A stretch of 64,000 nucleotides of DNA from Symbiodinium natans. Taxonomy: Eukaryota; Sar; Dinophyceae; Suessiales; Symbiodiniaceae. The position numbers and the translations under genes are program-made. A model generated the notes under the pieces. That model was given only the letters and a program-made list of their open reading frames with translations, made no database searches and was not told where the DNA came from. Below, in pieces: positions 19,603 to 29,385 of this stretch (position 1 is the first letter of the stretch; every line of letters starts with the position of its first letter). The stretch is taken from NCBI GenBank assembly GCA_905221605.1, contig CAJNDS010002549.1:1-64000 (forward strand). The letters are read 5' to 3'.

Positions 19603-21027
19603 TCACTTCTTCTTGCCACCCTTGTCGTCCTCGCCCTTGCGCTCGCAGCTCACCACCTTCCCCAGCATCACCACACCGTTGCCATCCATGAAGGCAACCC
19701 GGGACAGACCCTCGCAGTTCTTGAAGGTGTCGCACACCAGAGGCTGCTGTGGCTGGAAGCTGCACTGAGCCATCTCGTTGGACTTCAGGGAGTGGGGGTC
19801 CTCCATCTTCTTGCCGCCGGTCTCCTTGCCCATCTTCCACTTCAGGGAGGACACGCGGCAGGCCGCACGGCCGCAGCGCACGAAGCCAATAGGGGAGTAT
19901 CCCACCTTGATCTCGTTGGGGATGTCCAGGACCTGGATCTGGGCATCGAACTCCTTGGTCTGGCCAAGGGTGGTGTCCTTCTTGTACACCATGACGTCAC
20001 CAGAACGGGGCATGTTGTTCTTGTCCAGGCCCTTGATGTTGAGGCCGACGTTGTCGCCCGGGTTAGCGAAGTCCACACGATTGTGGTGCATCTCCACAGT
20101 GAAGACCTTGCCTGTGCACGGGTTGGAGGCGGTGTGGGTGGGCAGGAAAACCACCTCCTCTCCAGGCTTCACCACTCCCTGCTCCACACGGCCAGCCAGG
20201 ACATCACCGACACCCTTGATCTTGTAGATGCCGGAGATCGGCATCCTCATCGGGGCGCTGATGGGTCGCTCGGGCACACGGCACATCTTGTCCAGGACGT
20301 CATAGACGGTGTCCACATGGATCTTCTCGGACCCGACCTCCACGTCCTGACCCTTCCACCAGGCCATGTTGTCGGACTTCTTCAGCAAGTTGTCGCCCAT
20401 CCAGCCGGAGATCGGCATCACGGGGGTGTTCTTCTCAATGAAGTCCTTCTTCCAGCCCACCTTCACCAGCATGCTCTTCATCTCGTTGGCAACCTCATCG
20501 TAGCGGGCCTGCTTGTAGCCCGCCGTGTCGCAGTCCATCTTGTTCACGCCGATGCAAATCTGCTTCACGCCGAGCAGGTTGATCAGCCGGGAGTGCTGAC
20601 GGGTCTGGCCCTGGATCTCGCCAGCCTTGTGGTTGCCCTTGGCAATGGCCGTGGTGAAGTTTCCGTCTGCGGGCACCATGATCAGGGCCACGTCGGCCTG
20701 GGATGCACCAGTGATCATGTTCTTGATGAAGTCGCGGTGGCCCGGGGCATCGATGATGGTGTAGTGCCACTTCTCGGTGAAGAACTCCTTGGTGGTGCAG
20801 GAGATGGTCACGCCTCGCTCGCGCTCCTCCTTCTGCCTGTCCATGAAGAAGGCGAATGCGAACGAGCCCTTGCCCAGACGCTCCGCTTCCTGCTTCAGCT
20901 TCTCCAGCTCACGCTCGGGCAGCCCACCAAGCTCGAAGATCAAGCGGCCGGTGGTGGTGGACTTGCCGCTGTCGACATGGCCGCAAATCACGATGGACAG
21001 GTGCTCCTTCTCCGAGTTGGCAGGCAT
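19603..21027 (-). CDS. EFL: EFL (elongation factor-like GTPase), copy 10
   Basis: Intact 474-residue EFL, consensus protein. It shares the rare Ala321 codon (plus-strand gggttagcg) with the distant copy 3 but not with its neighbours. It shares aagcggcc in the 5' part with copies 2, 8 and 11. Such sharing over 13 kb points to gene conversion rather than simple stepwise duplication. Confidence 0.95.
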   Translation of the reverse strand: MPANSEKEHLSIVICGHVDSGKSTTTGRLIFELGGLPERELEKLKQEAERLGKGSFAFAFFMDRQKEERERGVTISCTTKEFFTEKWHYTIIDAPGHRDFIKNMITGASQADVALIMVPADGNFTTAIAKGNHKAGEIQGQTRQHSRLINLLGVKQICIGVNKMDCDTAGYKQARYDEVANEMKSMLVKVGWKKDFIEKNTPVMPISGWMGDNLLKKSDNMAWWKGQDVEVGSEKIHVDTVYDVLDKMCRVPERPISAPMRMPISGIYKIKGVGDVLAGRVEQGVVKPGEEVVFLPTHTASNPCTGKVFTVEMHHNRVDFANPGDNVGLNIKGLDKNNMPRSGDVMVYKKDTTLGQTKEFDAQIQVLDIPNEIKVGYSPIGFVRCGRAACRVSSLKWKMGKETGGKKMEDPHSLKSNEMAQCSFQPQQPLVCDTFKNCEGLSRVAFMDGNGVVMLGKVVSCERKGEDDKGGKKK

Positions 21028-21361
21028 GGTCAGCCAGCACTTACACCTAGGAGGCCTAAAGTCAAAACTGCTCCAGCTCGAACCGGAAATCTTGGATGTT
21101 TCCGGCTTTCACACTGCATGTAACGGCACATTGCAACACCACAGCAGCACGGCGCACGAGAATATGCATGTCACACGCCAAGTATCAAGCCTGAATGTGC
21201 CGGAGGTACAGAGCCCATGCAGGATAACTATCACACACAAAGCCACCTCCCTCTGCAGCAAAGCTGTGTTTTTGAACCTGTCCGATCTCGGCATGTGCTG
21301 CCCACGAAAGAGGCGGTGAGACATTCGCTAGCAAAACGAATCAAAACTACATCTACGAAAC
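21028..21361 (-). promoter_or_regulatory. 334-bp EFL spacer, type B variant
   Basis: Close relative of 19266-19602, with small indels near 21185-21230. It contains the acceptor-like pyrimidine tract and GTAAGT string just upstream of the copy 10 start, and ends in the 3' flank of copy 11. Confidence 0.5.
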
Positions 21362-22786
21362 TCACTTCTTCTTGCCACCCTTGTCGTCCTCGCCCTTGCG
21401 CTCGCAGCTCACCACCTTCCCCAGCATCACCACACCGTTGCCATCCATGAAGGCAACCCGGGACAGACCCTCGCAGTTCTTGAAGGTGTCGCACACCAGA
21501 GGCTGCTGTGGCTGGAAGCTGCACTGAGCCATCTCGTTGGACTTCAGGGAGTGGGGGTCCTCCATCTTCTTGCCGCCGGTCTCCTTACCCATCTTCCACT
21601 TCAGGGAGGACACGCGGCAGGCCGCACGGCCGCAGCGCACGAAGCCAATAGGGGAGTATCCCACCTTGATCTCGTTGGGAATGTCCAGGACCTGGATCTG
21701 GGCATCGAACTCCTTGGTCTGGCCAAGGGTGGTGTCCTTCTTGTACACCATGACGTCACCGGAACGGGGCATGTTGTTCTTGTCCAGGCCCTTGATGTTG
21801 AGGCCGACGTTGTCGCCCGGGTTGGCGAAGTCCACACGATTGTGGTGCATCTCCACAGTGAAGACCTTGCCTGTGCACGGGTTGGAGGCGGTGTGGGTGG
21901 GCAGGAAAACCACCTCCTCTCCAGGCTTCACCACTCCCTGCTCCACACGGCCAGCCAGGACATCACCGACACCCTTGATCTTGTAGATGCCGGAGATCGG
22001 CATCCTCATCGGGGCGCTGATGGGTCGCTCGGGCACACGGCACATCTTGTCCAGGACGTCATAGACGGTGTCCACATGGATCTTCTCGGACCCGACCTCC
22101 ACGTCCTGACCCTTCCACCAGGCCATGTTGTCGGACTTCTTCAGCAAGTTGTCGCCCATCCAGCCGGAGATCGGCATCACGGGGGTGTTCTTCTCAATGA
22201 AGTCCTTCTTCCAGCCCACCTTCACCAGCATGCTCTTCATCTCGTTGGCAACCTCATCGTAGCGGGCCTGCTTGTAGCCCGCCGTGTCGCAGTCCATCTT
22301 GTTCACGCCGATGCAAATCTGTTTCACGCCGAGCAGGTTGATCAGCCGGGAGTGCTGACGGGTCTGGCCCTGGATCTCGCCAGCCTTGTGGTTGCCCTTG
22401 GCAATGGCCGTGGTGAAGTTTCCGTCTGCGGGCACCATGATCAGGGCCACGTCGGCCTGGGATGCACCAGTGATCATGTTCTTGATGAAGTCGCGGTGGC
22501 CCGGGGCATCGATGATGGTGTAGTGCCACTTCTCGGTGAAGAACTCCTTGGTGGTGCAGGAGATGGTCACGCCTCGCTCGCGCTCCTCCTTCTGCCTGTC
22601 CATGAAGAAGGCGAATGCGAACGAGCCCTTGCCCAGACGCTCCGCTTCCTGCTTCAGCTTCTCCAGCTCACGCTCGGGCAGCCCACCAAGCTCGAAGATC
22701 AAGCGGCCGGTGGTGGTGGACTTGCCGCTGTCGACATGGCCGCAAATCACGATGGACAGGTGCTCCTTCTCCGAGTTGGCAGGCAT
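21362..22786 (-). CDS. EFL: EFL (elongation factor-like GTPase), copy 11 (most upstream gene of the array)
   Basis: Intact 474-residue EFL, consensus protein, first in transcriptional order. Its 5' half resembles copies 2 and 8 (tgtttcac, aagcggcc on the plus strand). Its 3' half resembles copies 6 and 7 (ggaatgtcc, ccggaacgg). The open frame continues 35 residues past MPAN through the flank; that extension is not conserved in frame among copies and is not counted. Confidence 0.95.
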   Translation of the reverse strand: MPANSEKEHLSIVICGHVDSGKSTTTGRLIFELGGLPERELEKLKQEAERLGKGSFAFAFFMDRQKEERERGVTISCTTKEFFTEKWHYTIIDAPGHRDFIKNMITGASQADVALIMVPADGNFTTAIAKGNHKAGEIQGQTRQHSRLINLLGVKQICIGVNKMDCDTAGYKQARYDEVANEMKSMLVKVGWKKDFIEKNTPVMPISGWMGDNLLKKSDNMAWWKGQDVEVGSEKIHVDTVYDVLDKMCRVPERPISAPMRMPISGIYKIKGVGDVLAGRVEQGVVKPGEEVVFLPTHTASNPCTGKVFTVEMHHNRVDFANPGDNVGLNIKGLDKNNMPRSGDVMVYKKDTTLGQTKEFDAQIQVLDIPNEIKVGYSPIGFVRCGRAACRVSSLKWKMGKETGGKKMEDPHSLKSNEMAQCSFQPQQPLVCDTFKNCEGLSRVAFMDGNGVVMLGKVVSCERKGEDDKGGKKK

Positions 22787-22880
22787 GGTCAGCCGGCACT
22801 TACACCTAGGAGGCCTAAAGTCAAAACTGCTCCAGCTCGAACCGGAAATCTCGGATGCTTCCGGCTTCCACACTGCAAAC
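22787..22880 (-). promoter_or_regulatory. 5' flank of the first EFL gene; edge of the array
   Basis: Shares with the other type B flanks the region from the ATG through TTTGACTTTAGGCCTCCTAG to about 22880. Beyond this point similarity ends. Any array-level promoter should lie to the right of this boundary. No TATA-like or TTTT-box element is convincing here. Confidence 0.45.
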
Positions 22881-24069
22881 ACTGATGGCAAACCGTCTTC
22901 GGCATCCTCTCACGTACTGATCATATTGGAAAATTGGTCCCGCAAGCACATGCCAACTTGGTTTTGCGAGCTGGAACAACACAGAGTAAGGCCAACTCGC
23001 ACGATTCGATTTGAAGCTTCTCTGCTCGAGGCACCTGGCCTGCTAACCTTAGGCAGATCGTGTCAGTTTTTTCGATGGGGCCAAACATGACCGTGAAATT
23101 GCTCAAGTTGGAAAACGCCGTAGCCGCTTCTGCAAGACACGCTGCTACATGCTGCTACACCAGCCATGGGCTCAGAAATGCCCACATATGTTCCAGACCT
23201 GCAAGCTTATGACGTTTGCACAATCGCACACTCTTCTTCGCATTCCCACCATTGCAACCACTCCGGTGAACTCCTAAACTTCCGGACCGCTGGTCAGATC
23301 CGGAAGAATTCTGGCGATGTTTGCACCGATGCCCCATGATGACCATTCCACGTGCTTAGCCCGCGAACGACAGAATCTGGTTCTGACACCTTTGCCATCA
23401 GATCCACAAAATGTCGGGCGTTCATACGTGCAAGTGGAACGATGGAATTCTACAGCTGATAGTCATCAAACTGCATTCTTATCATGCTGGAGATGCACAA
23501 GCGGGCGTGTTCACTCCAACCAAAATAGTCCATTGCGCATGTCCTAATGCAGCAGCACGAAACTCACAGGCAACCAGTTGCTTTTTTCTTCGGCTCGAAA
23601 GTCCGTGGCAGTCGCACGTGCTAGGCGGCAGGCACGATCGGAAGTGAGCCGACACGGATTGTGGCGAAAGAACAAGAATTCCAGACTGGACCGACTGAAA
23701 CGGGCAGCCTAACAAGCAACGAATTCAGAGCAATGTGCGCAAAATGAGGAGTTACAAACCGCCGCCAGAACAAGAAAGGCCACACGCCTTCGGCTCGGTC
23801 ACCGAAAATGTGCGATGAGGACAGGCACAGTTCAAAACCCATCATGCGAATGTTGAATGTGCAAATGCGTGGGCAGGCAGTGCTGGAGATTTGTGCACCG
23901 GCTCTGTATTTTTCCAAGCCCTTTTCTTTGTGGCGGAGGGGTTGTGAGTTCTTTGTCCTTCCATAGGAAAACCTCTCTTTTCGCCATATTTTCACAGGAA
24001 ATGCGCTTTTTTACGGGACTTGTCTCTATATTGTACTTGTAATAGGAAAACCTCTACTCTGTTGTTTTC
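22881..24069. other. Unassigned intergenic DNA
   Basis: No gene supported on either strand; open frames are under 125 residues and show no family motif. The base composition becomes T-rich towards the right end (23900-24070). Confidence 0.5.
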
Positions 24070-24560
24070 GCTATTTTACTTCATGGGCGGGCCGGATTGG
24101 GTTGAATTTCAGTATTGGTGCAGTATCGGAGTCGAAATTATCGAATGCCAGCTGGATGTTTGCTGGGTTTCAGTGCCAGCTTAACCAACGCTGGAATCAA
24201 CGCTTCATGAGCCTTGGCTTCGCACCGGAATTCTCATGAGCCGCTTGGGTTTTCGATCAGTTTTGGCTTGGTTTTGTGATGTGGCTGGCTTTTCTTTGCG
24301 TTTCAGTGCCCGCATAGCGTTGGAATCGAAGTTTGATCCGGCTGGGTTTGTTGGAGTTGCAGCACTGGCTTTAGTACTGGGATGAAGGTTGTTCTGAGCC
24401 GGCTGTAATGTTTTTGCATTTCAGAATTGGCTGACTACTGGACTCGAGGTCTATTTCACTCAGAAACAGTATGTTACAGTTACACTGCTGCATTATCGCC
24501 CTGCAAACTGAAATCTTTCTGAGCCGGCCGGATTCTCGTTGAGTTCCAGCACTGGCTTCG
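24070..24560. repeat. Degenerate tandem repeats with a TTTCAGYRCTGGCTT-like core
   Basis: About five or six imperfect units. Recurring pieces are GAGCCGGC or GCTGGGTTT, then TTTCAG or TTCCAG, then a variant of CACTGGCTT or GTGCCAGC, then a variant of GGAATCGAAGTTT. They occur near 24090, 24165, 24235, 24300, 24375 and 24530. The units are too diverged for an exact period (roughly 60-100 bases). No coding function is seen. Confidence 0.45.
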
Positions 24561-26718
24561 TATATACTCGCGACCGACAAGAATCGGCCCGACCTGCAAG
24601 TCTGACAGTGTCGAGGCGATTGTTGTCTCAGCAATCGTCCCTGAGCCCTTTACGCAAGAAGCCTGCGAGTAAGCAAGGAGTCGGGAATCATCGCTTTCCA
24701 CCATGTCTTCATTTGGTCTGCATTGGGTTGACAGATACAGCTCCAAAAAACATCAGCACTGGGTCACTGGGTGTCGTGGAGGGTTGCTGGAGACGAAGGC
24801 CGTGCTTTTTCTGCGCTGCTGCTTCCCTTGCACCCGATCTGAAACGCCAAGAGTTACTCTGCCTTTCTCAAAGTTCAGCGGAGCTCTGCCAACATTGCAG
24901 CAGATGAGTTCAACGAGAGCGCTGCCTGCAGCAGGTGGCACTGGCATGAGACAAAGAGAGCAGGCTCCTGGCCTTGGATTGCCTTTGCAGTCAGACACAT
25001 CTGGCTGAGCTATCTATGAATGTATATTTGCAGTATATGCGACTTTTGGGTCCAAATGAGCCAAGAAGCGAGTTCGAATCTAAAGGAGTTTGAAGAGGGG
25101 TTGGATGCCACAACAAATGCACACTTTCTGGGGCAAACGGAAGAGCAGCAAAACCAGTTCACTTGCATCACCGCAGCGTCGGATTGTTACGCACGGTAAA
25201 CAAGCCAGAATGTCCCAAAGTCCAACCGAGCTTGCCAAACACCAACATCCAGGATTCACAGGAACAAGCTGCGACGACTCCTCCCCAAGCCCCAGGAGGC
25301 TCTGGAGGTTTCTCCCGAGCTTGTTTACAACTACTGGTACAACTTGGAAGAGATGCTCCAAGCCACTATCCCAAAACGTCCCGAAACCCATCCTGCCTTG
25401 CCTCCATTGATGCCAACAAGCTACCAGGTTTTTTTTTAAGCCGGCGCCCCTATCAGCAGCTCTATTGCGACAAGGTGAAACAAACTTGAAACTACACGGC
25501 AAAGCAGCAACCAAAGCGGCAACAGAAAACAAAGAACCAACACGAAACCAATCATCGCGAGTCTTAGGCGAAACAGCCCCAGGAGGATGTCGACGTAGTG
25601 TCCACAGTTGGTTCCCCATCAGAAACGGGCTGCACGTCCGCAAAATGCGGGTTCAACATTCTGACGCACGAAGCAAAACCTCCATCTTCGGTTTATCCTC
25701 AGCTCAATGGTATTAGTTGTCATCGAAAAGCCCCCGTAAGCAAAGTGCCAGGTCATCTCATTGCCTCTATATCGCCATTGTCGCAAATAGCCACCAAAGG
25801 CAACCAAAGCGAAAAAGGATCAGAAGCTCACTGAATCCTCATTGCCACTGGCGGCTGGGCCAACTCCTTTGGGGCGAAGGTGCAGTTTGAGGCAGCACAT
25901 CCCCAGATGCGCTGGCCGGCAATAGCGTCTGTTCGTCCAGATTCTCTTCCACTTCTGCATGCCCTCCAAAGCCACGACACGCGAAAAGGTTTGCCAGCAC
26001 CAAATGGCCCACGTAACCTCCCCTTGTTGAACCATAGCTCCGCTCTCGAGCTGAAGCGGCTGTTTTTGTGGTCATGAGGGCAGTGGTCATCCCTAGAGGG
26101 CTGCCCAGCACACAGTGGGCATCATACCAACTCGGTGTCCTGGGAAGGTTCTACGTCTTGCTTTGCAACCGCTGCGACTCTTCTCACCGCATCCAGGAAG
26201 TTTACCGGAGCTTCATTAAAATTGAATGCGGTGTCCCAGTGACCGGTGCGTTGTGAACTGCACACTGACAAAAGCTCTTCGGCCGTTGCTCTGTTCTTGC
26301 CTCTTCCAGGCCTTTTGTTCTTGCGTCCTCAGCCCACTTGGACAGTCGGGCTGCGTCGCTTGGCCGAGAACAGCAGCCTTGCCAGTGGCAGACCGCAGCT
26401 ATCTGTGTCCGGGCAGGTGGGTCGGGTGTACGCTCTGAGAACAAGTCGGCAATGTCTTGCGCCGTGCTCAAGAAGCCAACACGCAGGGGCAGAATCGGGC
26501 AACACGACGCAGATGTCCGGGAGACAGAGCAACTGATTGGCCGCCTGCCGGAGCTGCTCAGGGTCCTGCAAGTTATCTGGGAATCCCTGCAGGAGTTGCT
26601 AATACGCCGCGCAGGCTTGCATTTGCTGCTCGCGCGAAGAGTCTTTCAGCGCCACGTATGGCTTAGGCAATCAGCTTGGGGCCAATTGGTCGTCCCTCGT
26701 CAAAGCGCCCTCCGAGTG
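24561..26718. other. Unassigned DNA with weak minus-strand coding-like stretches at 26200-26660
   Basis: No recognisable gene. Two overlapping minus-strand stretches look protein-like. One contains FPDNLQDPEQLRQAANQLL (near 26520-26590). The other contains STAQDIADLFSERTP (near 26425-26470). They are in different frames and one is interrupted by a stop, so they could be exons of an unresolved gene or remains of one. Confidence 0.25.
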
Positions 26719-26844
26719 TGTCACTCTCTCACTCTCTCACTCTCTTACTACTCTCTCACTCTCTCACTCTCTCACTCTCTCACTCTCTCACACTCTCTCA
26801 CTCTCTCTCACTCTCTCTCACTCTCTCTCATTCTCTCACTCTCC
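26719..26844. repeat. CTCTCA/CTCACT microsatellite
   Basis: Nearly pure run of CACTCTCT and CACTCTCTCT units with a few single-base interruptions. All frames through it encode low-complexity Ser/Leu/His peptides, which are not genes. Confidence 0.95.
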
Positions 26845-26919
26845 TCCGCTCCGAACGAGATTCAAAACATCTGAAAGTACTCGAGCGAGATCGCAGAGCC
26901 TTGGTGAGTTGTGGGCCAT

Positions 26920-27070
26920 GAACACACTCGAACTTGAACAACAGAACAACTTGACCACACTCGAACACTCGAACACACCTCGAACACAAAAAAAACCGGA
27001 GTCGAACACTCGAAAATCCGTGCAGAACACACTCGATACACTTGGACACACACACGAACACATCGAACTC
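26920..27070. repeat. Irregular CGAACAC minisatellite
   Basis: Many copies of ACTCGAACAC, CTCGAACAC and ACACACTCGA, interrupted by short unique pieces. It immediately follows the CTCTCA microsatellite by about 75 bases. Confidence 0.7.
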
Positions 27071-28356
27071 TCACTTGCAACGGACCCGTCTGTTGCAAGT
27101 CCGCGCTCTGGGCTTACAGACAGAAGCGTCGCGGCCATAACCTCTGTTAGCCGAGGGTGGCAGTTTGTAACGATTGTGGTGACTACACACCACCATGTCG
27201 GTAAAGTCCGGCCTTAAAGGACAGGTTCCAGCGCCGGAAGGCGACGGAACGGGCGGTGGCGGCAAGGTTGGCTCGCCAGCTGCTGGCGCACGCGCCTTGC
27301 TGGCTCGAACTGCACAGGCTCCCTCACATCACCCTCACACACACGGTCAGGCATTTCTGGCGAATGGATGCGTGCGCACGTGGAGTGTTTGGAGAAGCCG
27401 TTCCTCACTCCATCATTGCGTAGGACGGCCCTCATTGACAGAAGGCAAACCCATGTTACTTGCCCTCGAGCACGGGTCCTTTTGCCAAAGTTTGCTAAAG
27501 AACTCTCGGCTTCTATCCGAATGGAAACGCAACACAGGGAGGTTCAACGAGCGCAGTTCCAGGAACGTGAAAAACTGAAGGTCCCTCTAGATACCTTTCC
27601 CTTGAAAGCGCAAGCCCTGTCCGTCCTAAACCAAACACAGGCACTCGTCCTTTTTCTCAGTCTTGAGCCAGAGTTCACGAAGCGCGCAAAACTACAAACG
27701 AATTCAGTCGTGAGATTATGATTAAAAGTGCTTCAGAACAGAGTTCCTACTCACTGCACACTCACTCAAAGTAGACACTCGTATGATTTCCTAGGGATTC
27801 CTAGGGAAATCATCGAGACGAAAATCACCGAGGATGGGATCAACACGATTCCCACTCTCTCCGAAGCAAAACAACTGTACAAGCTGATCTAAAACATGAC
27901 AAAACACTCATGTATCAGCCACGATCTTCCACCCCCCGCATTTTGCTGAGGGCTCGTGTCAAAGATCCGAAGTCCAAGCACAATTCCCTTAGCCCTTGGT
28001 GCGTACTCGCCACCAAAACGAAACAACACCACACCGTCAGATCTCTGACATCAAACTTAAACTCACGCAAATTCCCATCGTAAGACGGGTTGTCCTGGGT
28101 CCGGTATTGGCGTGGTACCCAAGAGTTCCGAGTGAAAACACGTAACAAACGAATTCATGCAAGGCTTCAGAGCATCAACCCCACTCGGCTTAGCCTTCTT
28201 TTTCCCCGATGTCAGCCTTGCAGTCCCTCTACCGCTTGTCTCGTCTGTGGAGTTTTTTGCATGTGCTGCAGCCTTCACGCTTTCCGTTTGCTCTCTTCTT
28301 GCCACACCTTGCCTTGCTTTCAGAGCCGACACCGTCCCCCATGGCTGAACTTGCAT
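27071..28356. other. Unassigned DNA; one small hairpin and one half of a dispersed repeat
   Basis: No gene supported. An imperfect inverted repeat lies at 27784-27811 (GATTTCCTAGG facing CCTAGGGAAATC, one-base bulge). 27848-27912 belongs to a repeat family also present at 32167-32235. Confidence 0.45.
27848..27912 (+). repeat. Dispersed repeat, copy 1 (pairs with 32167-32235)
   Basis: Shared order of pieces: TTCCCACT, then GAAGCAAAACA or AAAGCAAAACA, then CTGAT, then ACATGACAAAA, then ACTCATG. About three quarters of positions agree by eye, with small indels. Function unknown; it could be the end of an old mobile element. Confidence 0.5.
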
Positions 28357-29385
28357 TTAAACCACGCGTGGCTTGGCGCCCCACAGGGGATGCCAAAGGG
28401 CCCGGACCGTCCGCGACAGCACACGTGCCCCGCATGCCGAGGACACCGATTTGGGTGCCTCCTGATTGGAGGAGACATCGCCCCTCTGAGGCCTGACGCT
28501 GCCAAACTTCTGCCCACAGGCCTCTCGACCACAAACACGCGGAAACCAGTTAGCGGTGTCAAAGTTAGTGCTTTTGAAAAAGCCTGCACACCTGCAGTCC
28601 AATGCAGATGCACGCAGCTTGCGCGGTGAAGCTCCACTTTTGCAGATTGTTCTGATTCTCCCTACCTTCAGCAAATGACACAACAGAAGTAGCTTGAACA
28701 AACCGTCACATGAGCACACTTCTTCTGAGCTGTTTCTGAACAGCTGCTGCCAGTGGGGCGGAACACAGACCTTAGAAAACACAAAAACTGCTGCAAGCCA
28801 CAAAGATTGTTGTTGAAGAGCATGCATAAGACCAACCGCAGAGAAGACTAACGCCTGGAAACTCATTTCCTGGATTTTTCTAAAGGGCTTTTTGGCTGTT
28901 GTTGTCATCCGCAGCGATGGTGGGCGTGCGCAGTCATTGGGCTGCTGTGCCCGAATTTGCTTGTCCAAGGCTGTGCAAGTGGGTTGCTCCACAGAGGGCC
29001 CAGACGTTGCAGATCTGTCACATTGATGTGGACCAGCGCCAATTAAGAACCGCGTACGCAAGGCAAGATCGGCTTCTTGGCTGGAGGCTAAAATATCTCT
29101 AAGACTCTGAGGCGGTGTTGGCCAGTGTCTGTGGCCAATACTGGCCGCAAAGATGTTTGCGGCTGTTCTGATTTTGGCAGGCGTTGGGCCATCAGGCCAG
29201 AAGCAGGCCAGCCAGACTTGCTGAAGGCCTGGCGCCATGTCAAAGTGCGGCCGTTCCAATTTCTTAAACTTGCAGTCAGGGCGCTGGCTTGTGAAGGGAG
29301 GCTTGGGGCCGTGGCAAGCAAATAGCTTTGGAACTTGGAATCTTTGGCATGGGGGGCTGGACCTTGGCGGCCAGTCACCTGTCAC
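28357..29385 (-). CDS. Hypothetical 342-residue open frame, doubtful
   Basis: The longest uninterrupted frame in the gene-poor middle region, with an ATG at 29385. I see no domain, motif, signal peptide or repeat in the translation, and its composition (Cys, Trp, Ser and Pro scattered evenly) resembles translated non-coding DNA. It is listed only because a frame of this length is unusual here. No supporting neighbour, and no acceptor-like site is obvious upstream. Confidence 0.15.
   Translation of the reverse strand: MTGDWPPRSSPPCQRFQVPKLFACHGPKPPFTSQRPDCKFKKLERPHFDMAPGLQQVWLACFWPDGPTPAKIRTAANIFAASIGHRHWPTPPQSLRDILASSQEADLALRTRFLIGAGPHQCDRSATSGPSVEQPTCTALDKQIRAQQPNDCARPPSLRMTTTAKKPFRKIQEMSFQALVFSAVGLMHALQQQSLWLAAVFVFSKVCVPPHWQQLFRNSSEEVCSCDGLFKLLLLCHLLKVGRIRTICKSGASPRKLRASALDCRCAGFFKSTNFDTANWFPRVCGREACGQKFGSVRPQRGDVSSNQEAPKSVSSACGARVLSRTVRALWHPLWGAKPRVV

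Larger units (their letters stand above)
1724..22786 (-). repeat. Tandem array of eleven EFL genes
   Basis: Eleven head-to-tail copies of one 1425-bp gene run leftwards, with stop codons at 1724, 3473, 5205, 8752, 10499, 12192, 13885, 15863, 17841, 19603 and 21362. Repeat periods are 1749, 1732, 3547, 1747, 1693, 1693, 1978, 1978, 1762 and 1759 bp. Coding parts are almost identical; spacers fall into a few classes. Dinoflagellates are known to carry highly expressed genes as tandem arrays that are trans-spliced with a common leader. The array's upstream edge lies near 22880, where similarity to the other 5' flanks stops; its left edge is outside the window. Confidence 0.95.

Noticed and set aside
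23085-23125. Second spliced-leader-like match: ACCGT with TTGCTCAAG, then CCGTAGCC
   Set aside because: The matching pieces are short, in the wrong order or separated by mismatches; expected by chance.
27784-27811. Hairpin as a transcription terminator
   Set aside because: Bacterial-type terminators do not apply here, the stem is short and bulged, and no gene ends nearby.
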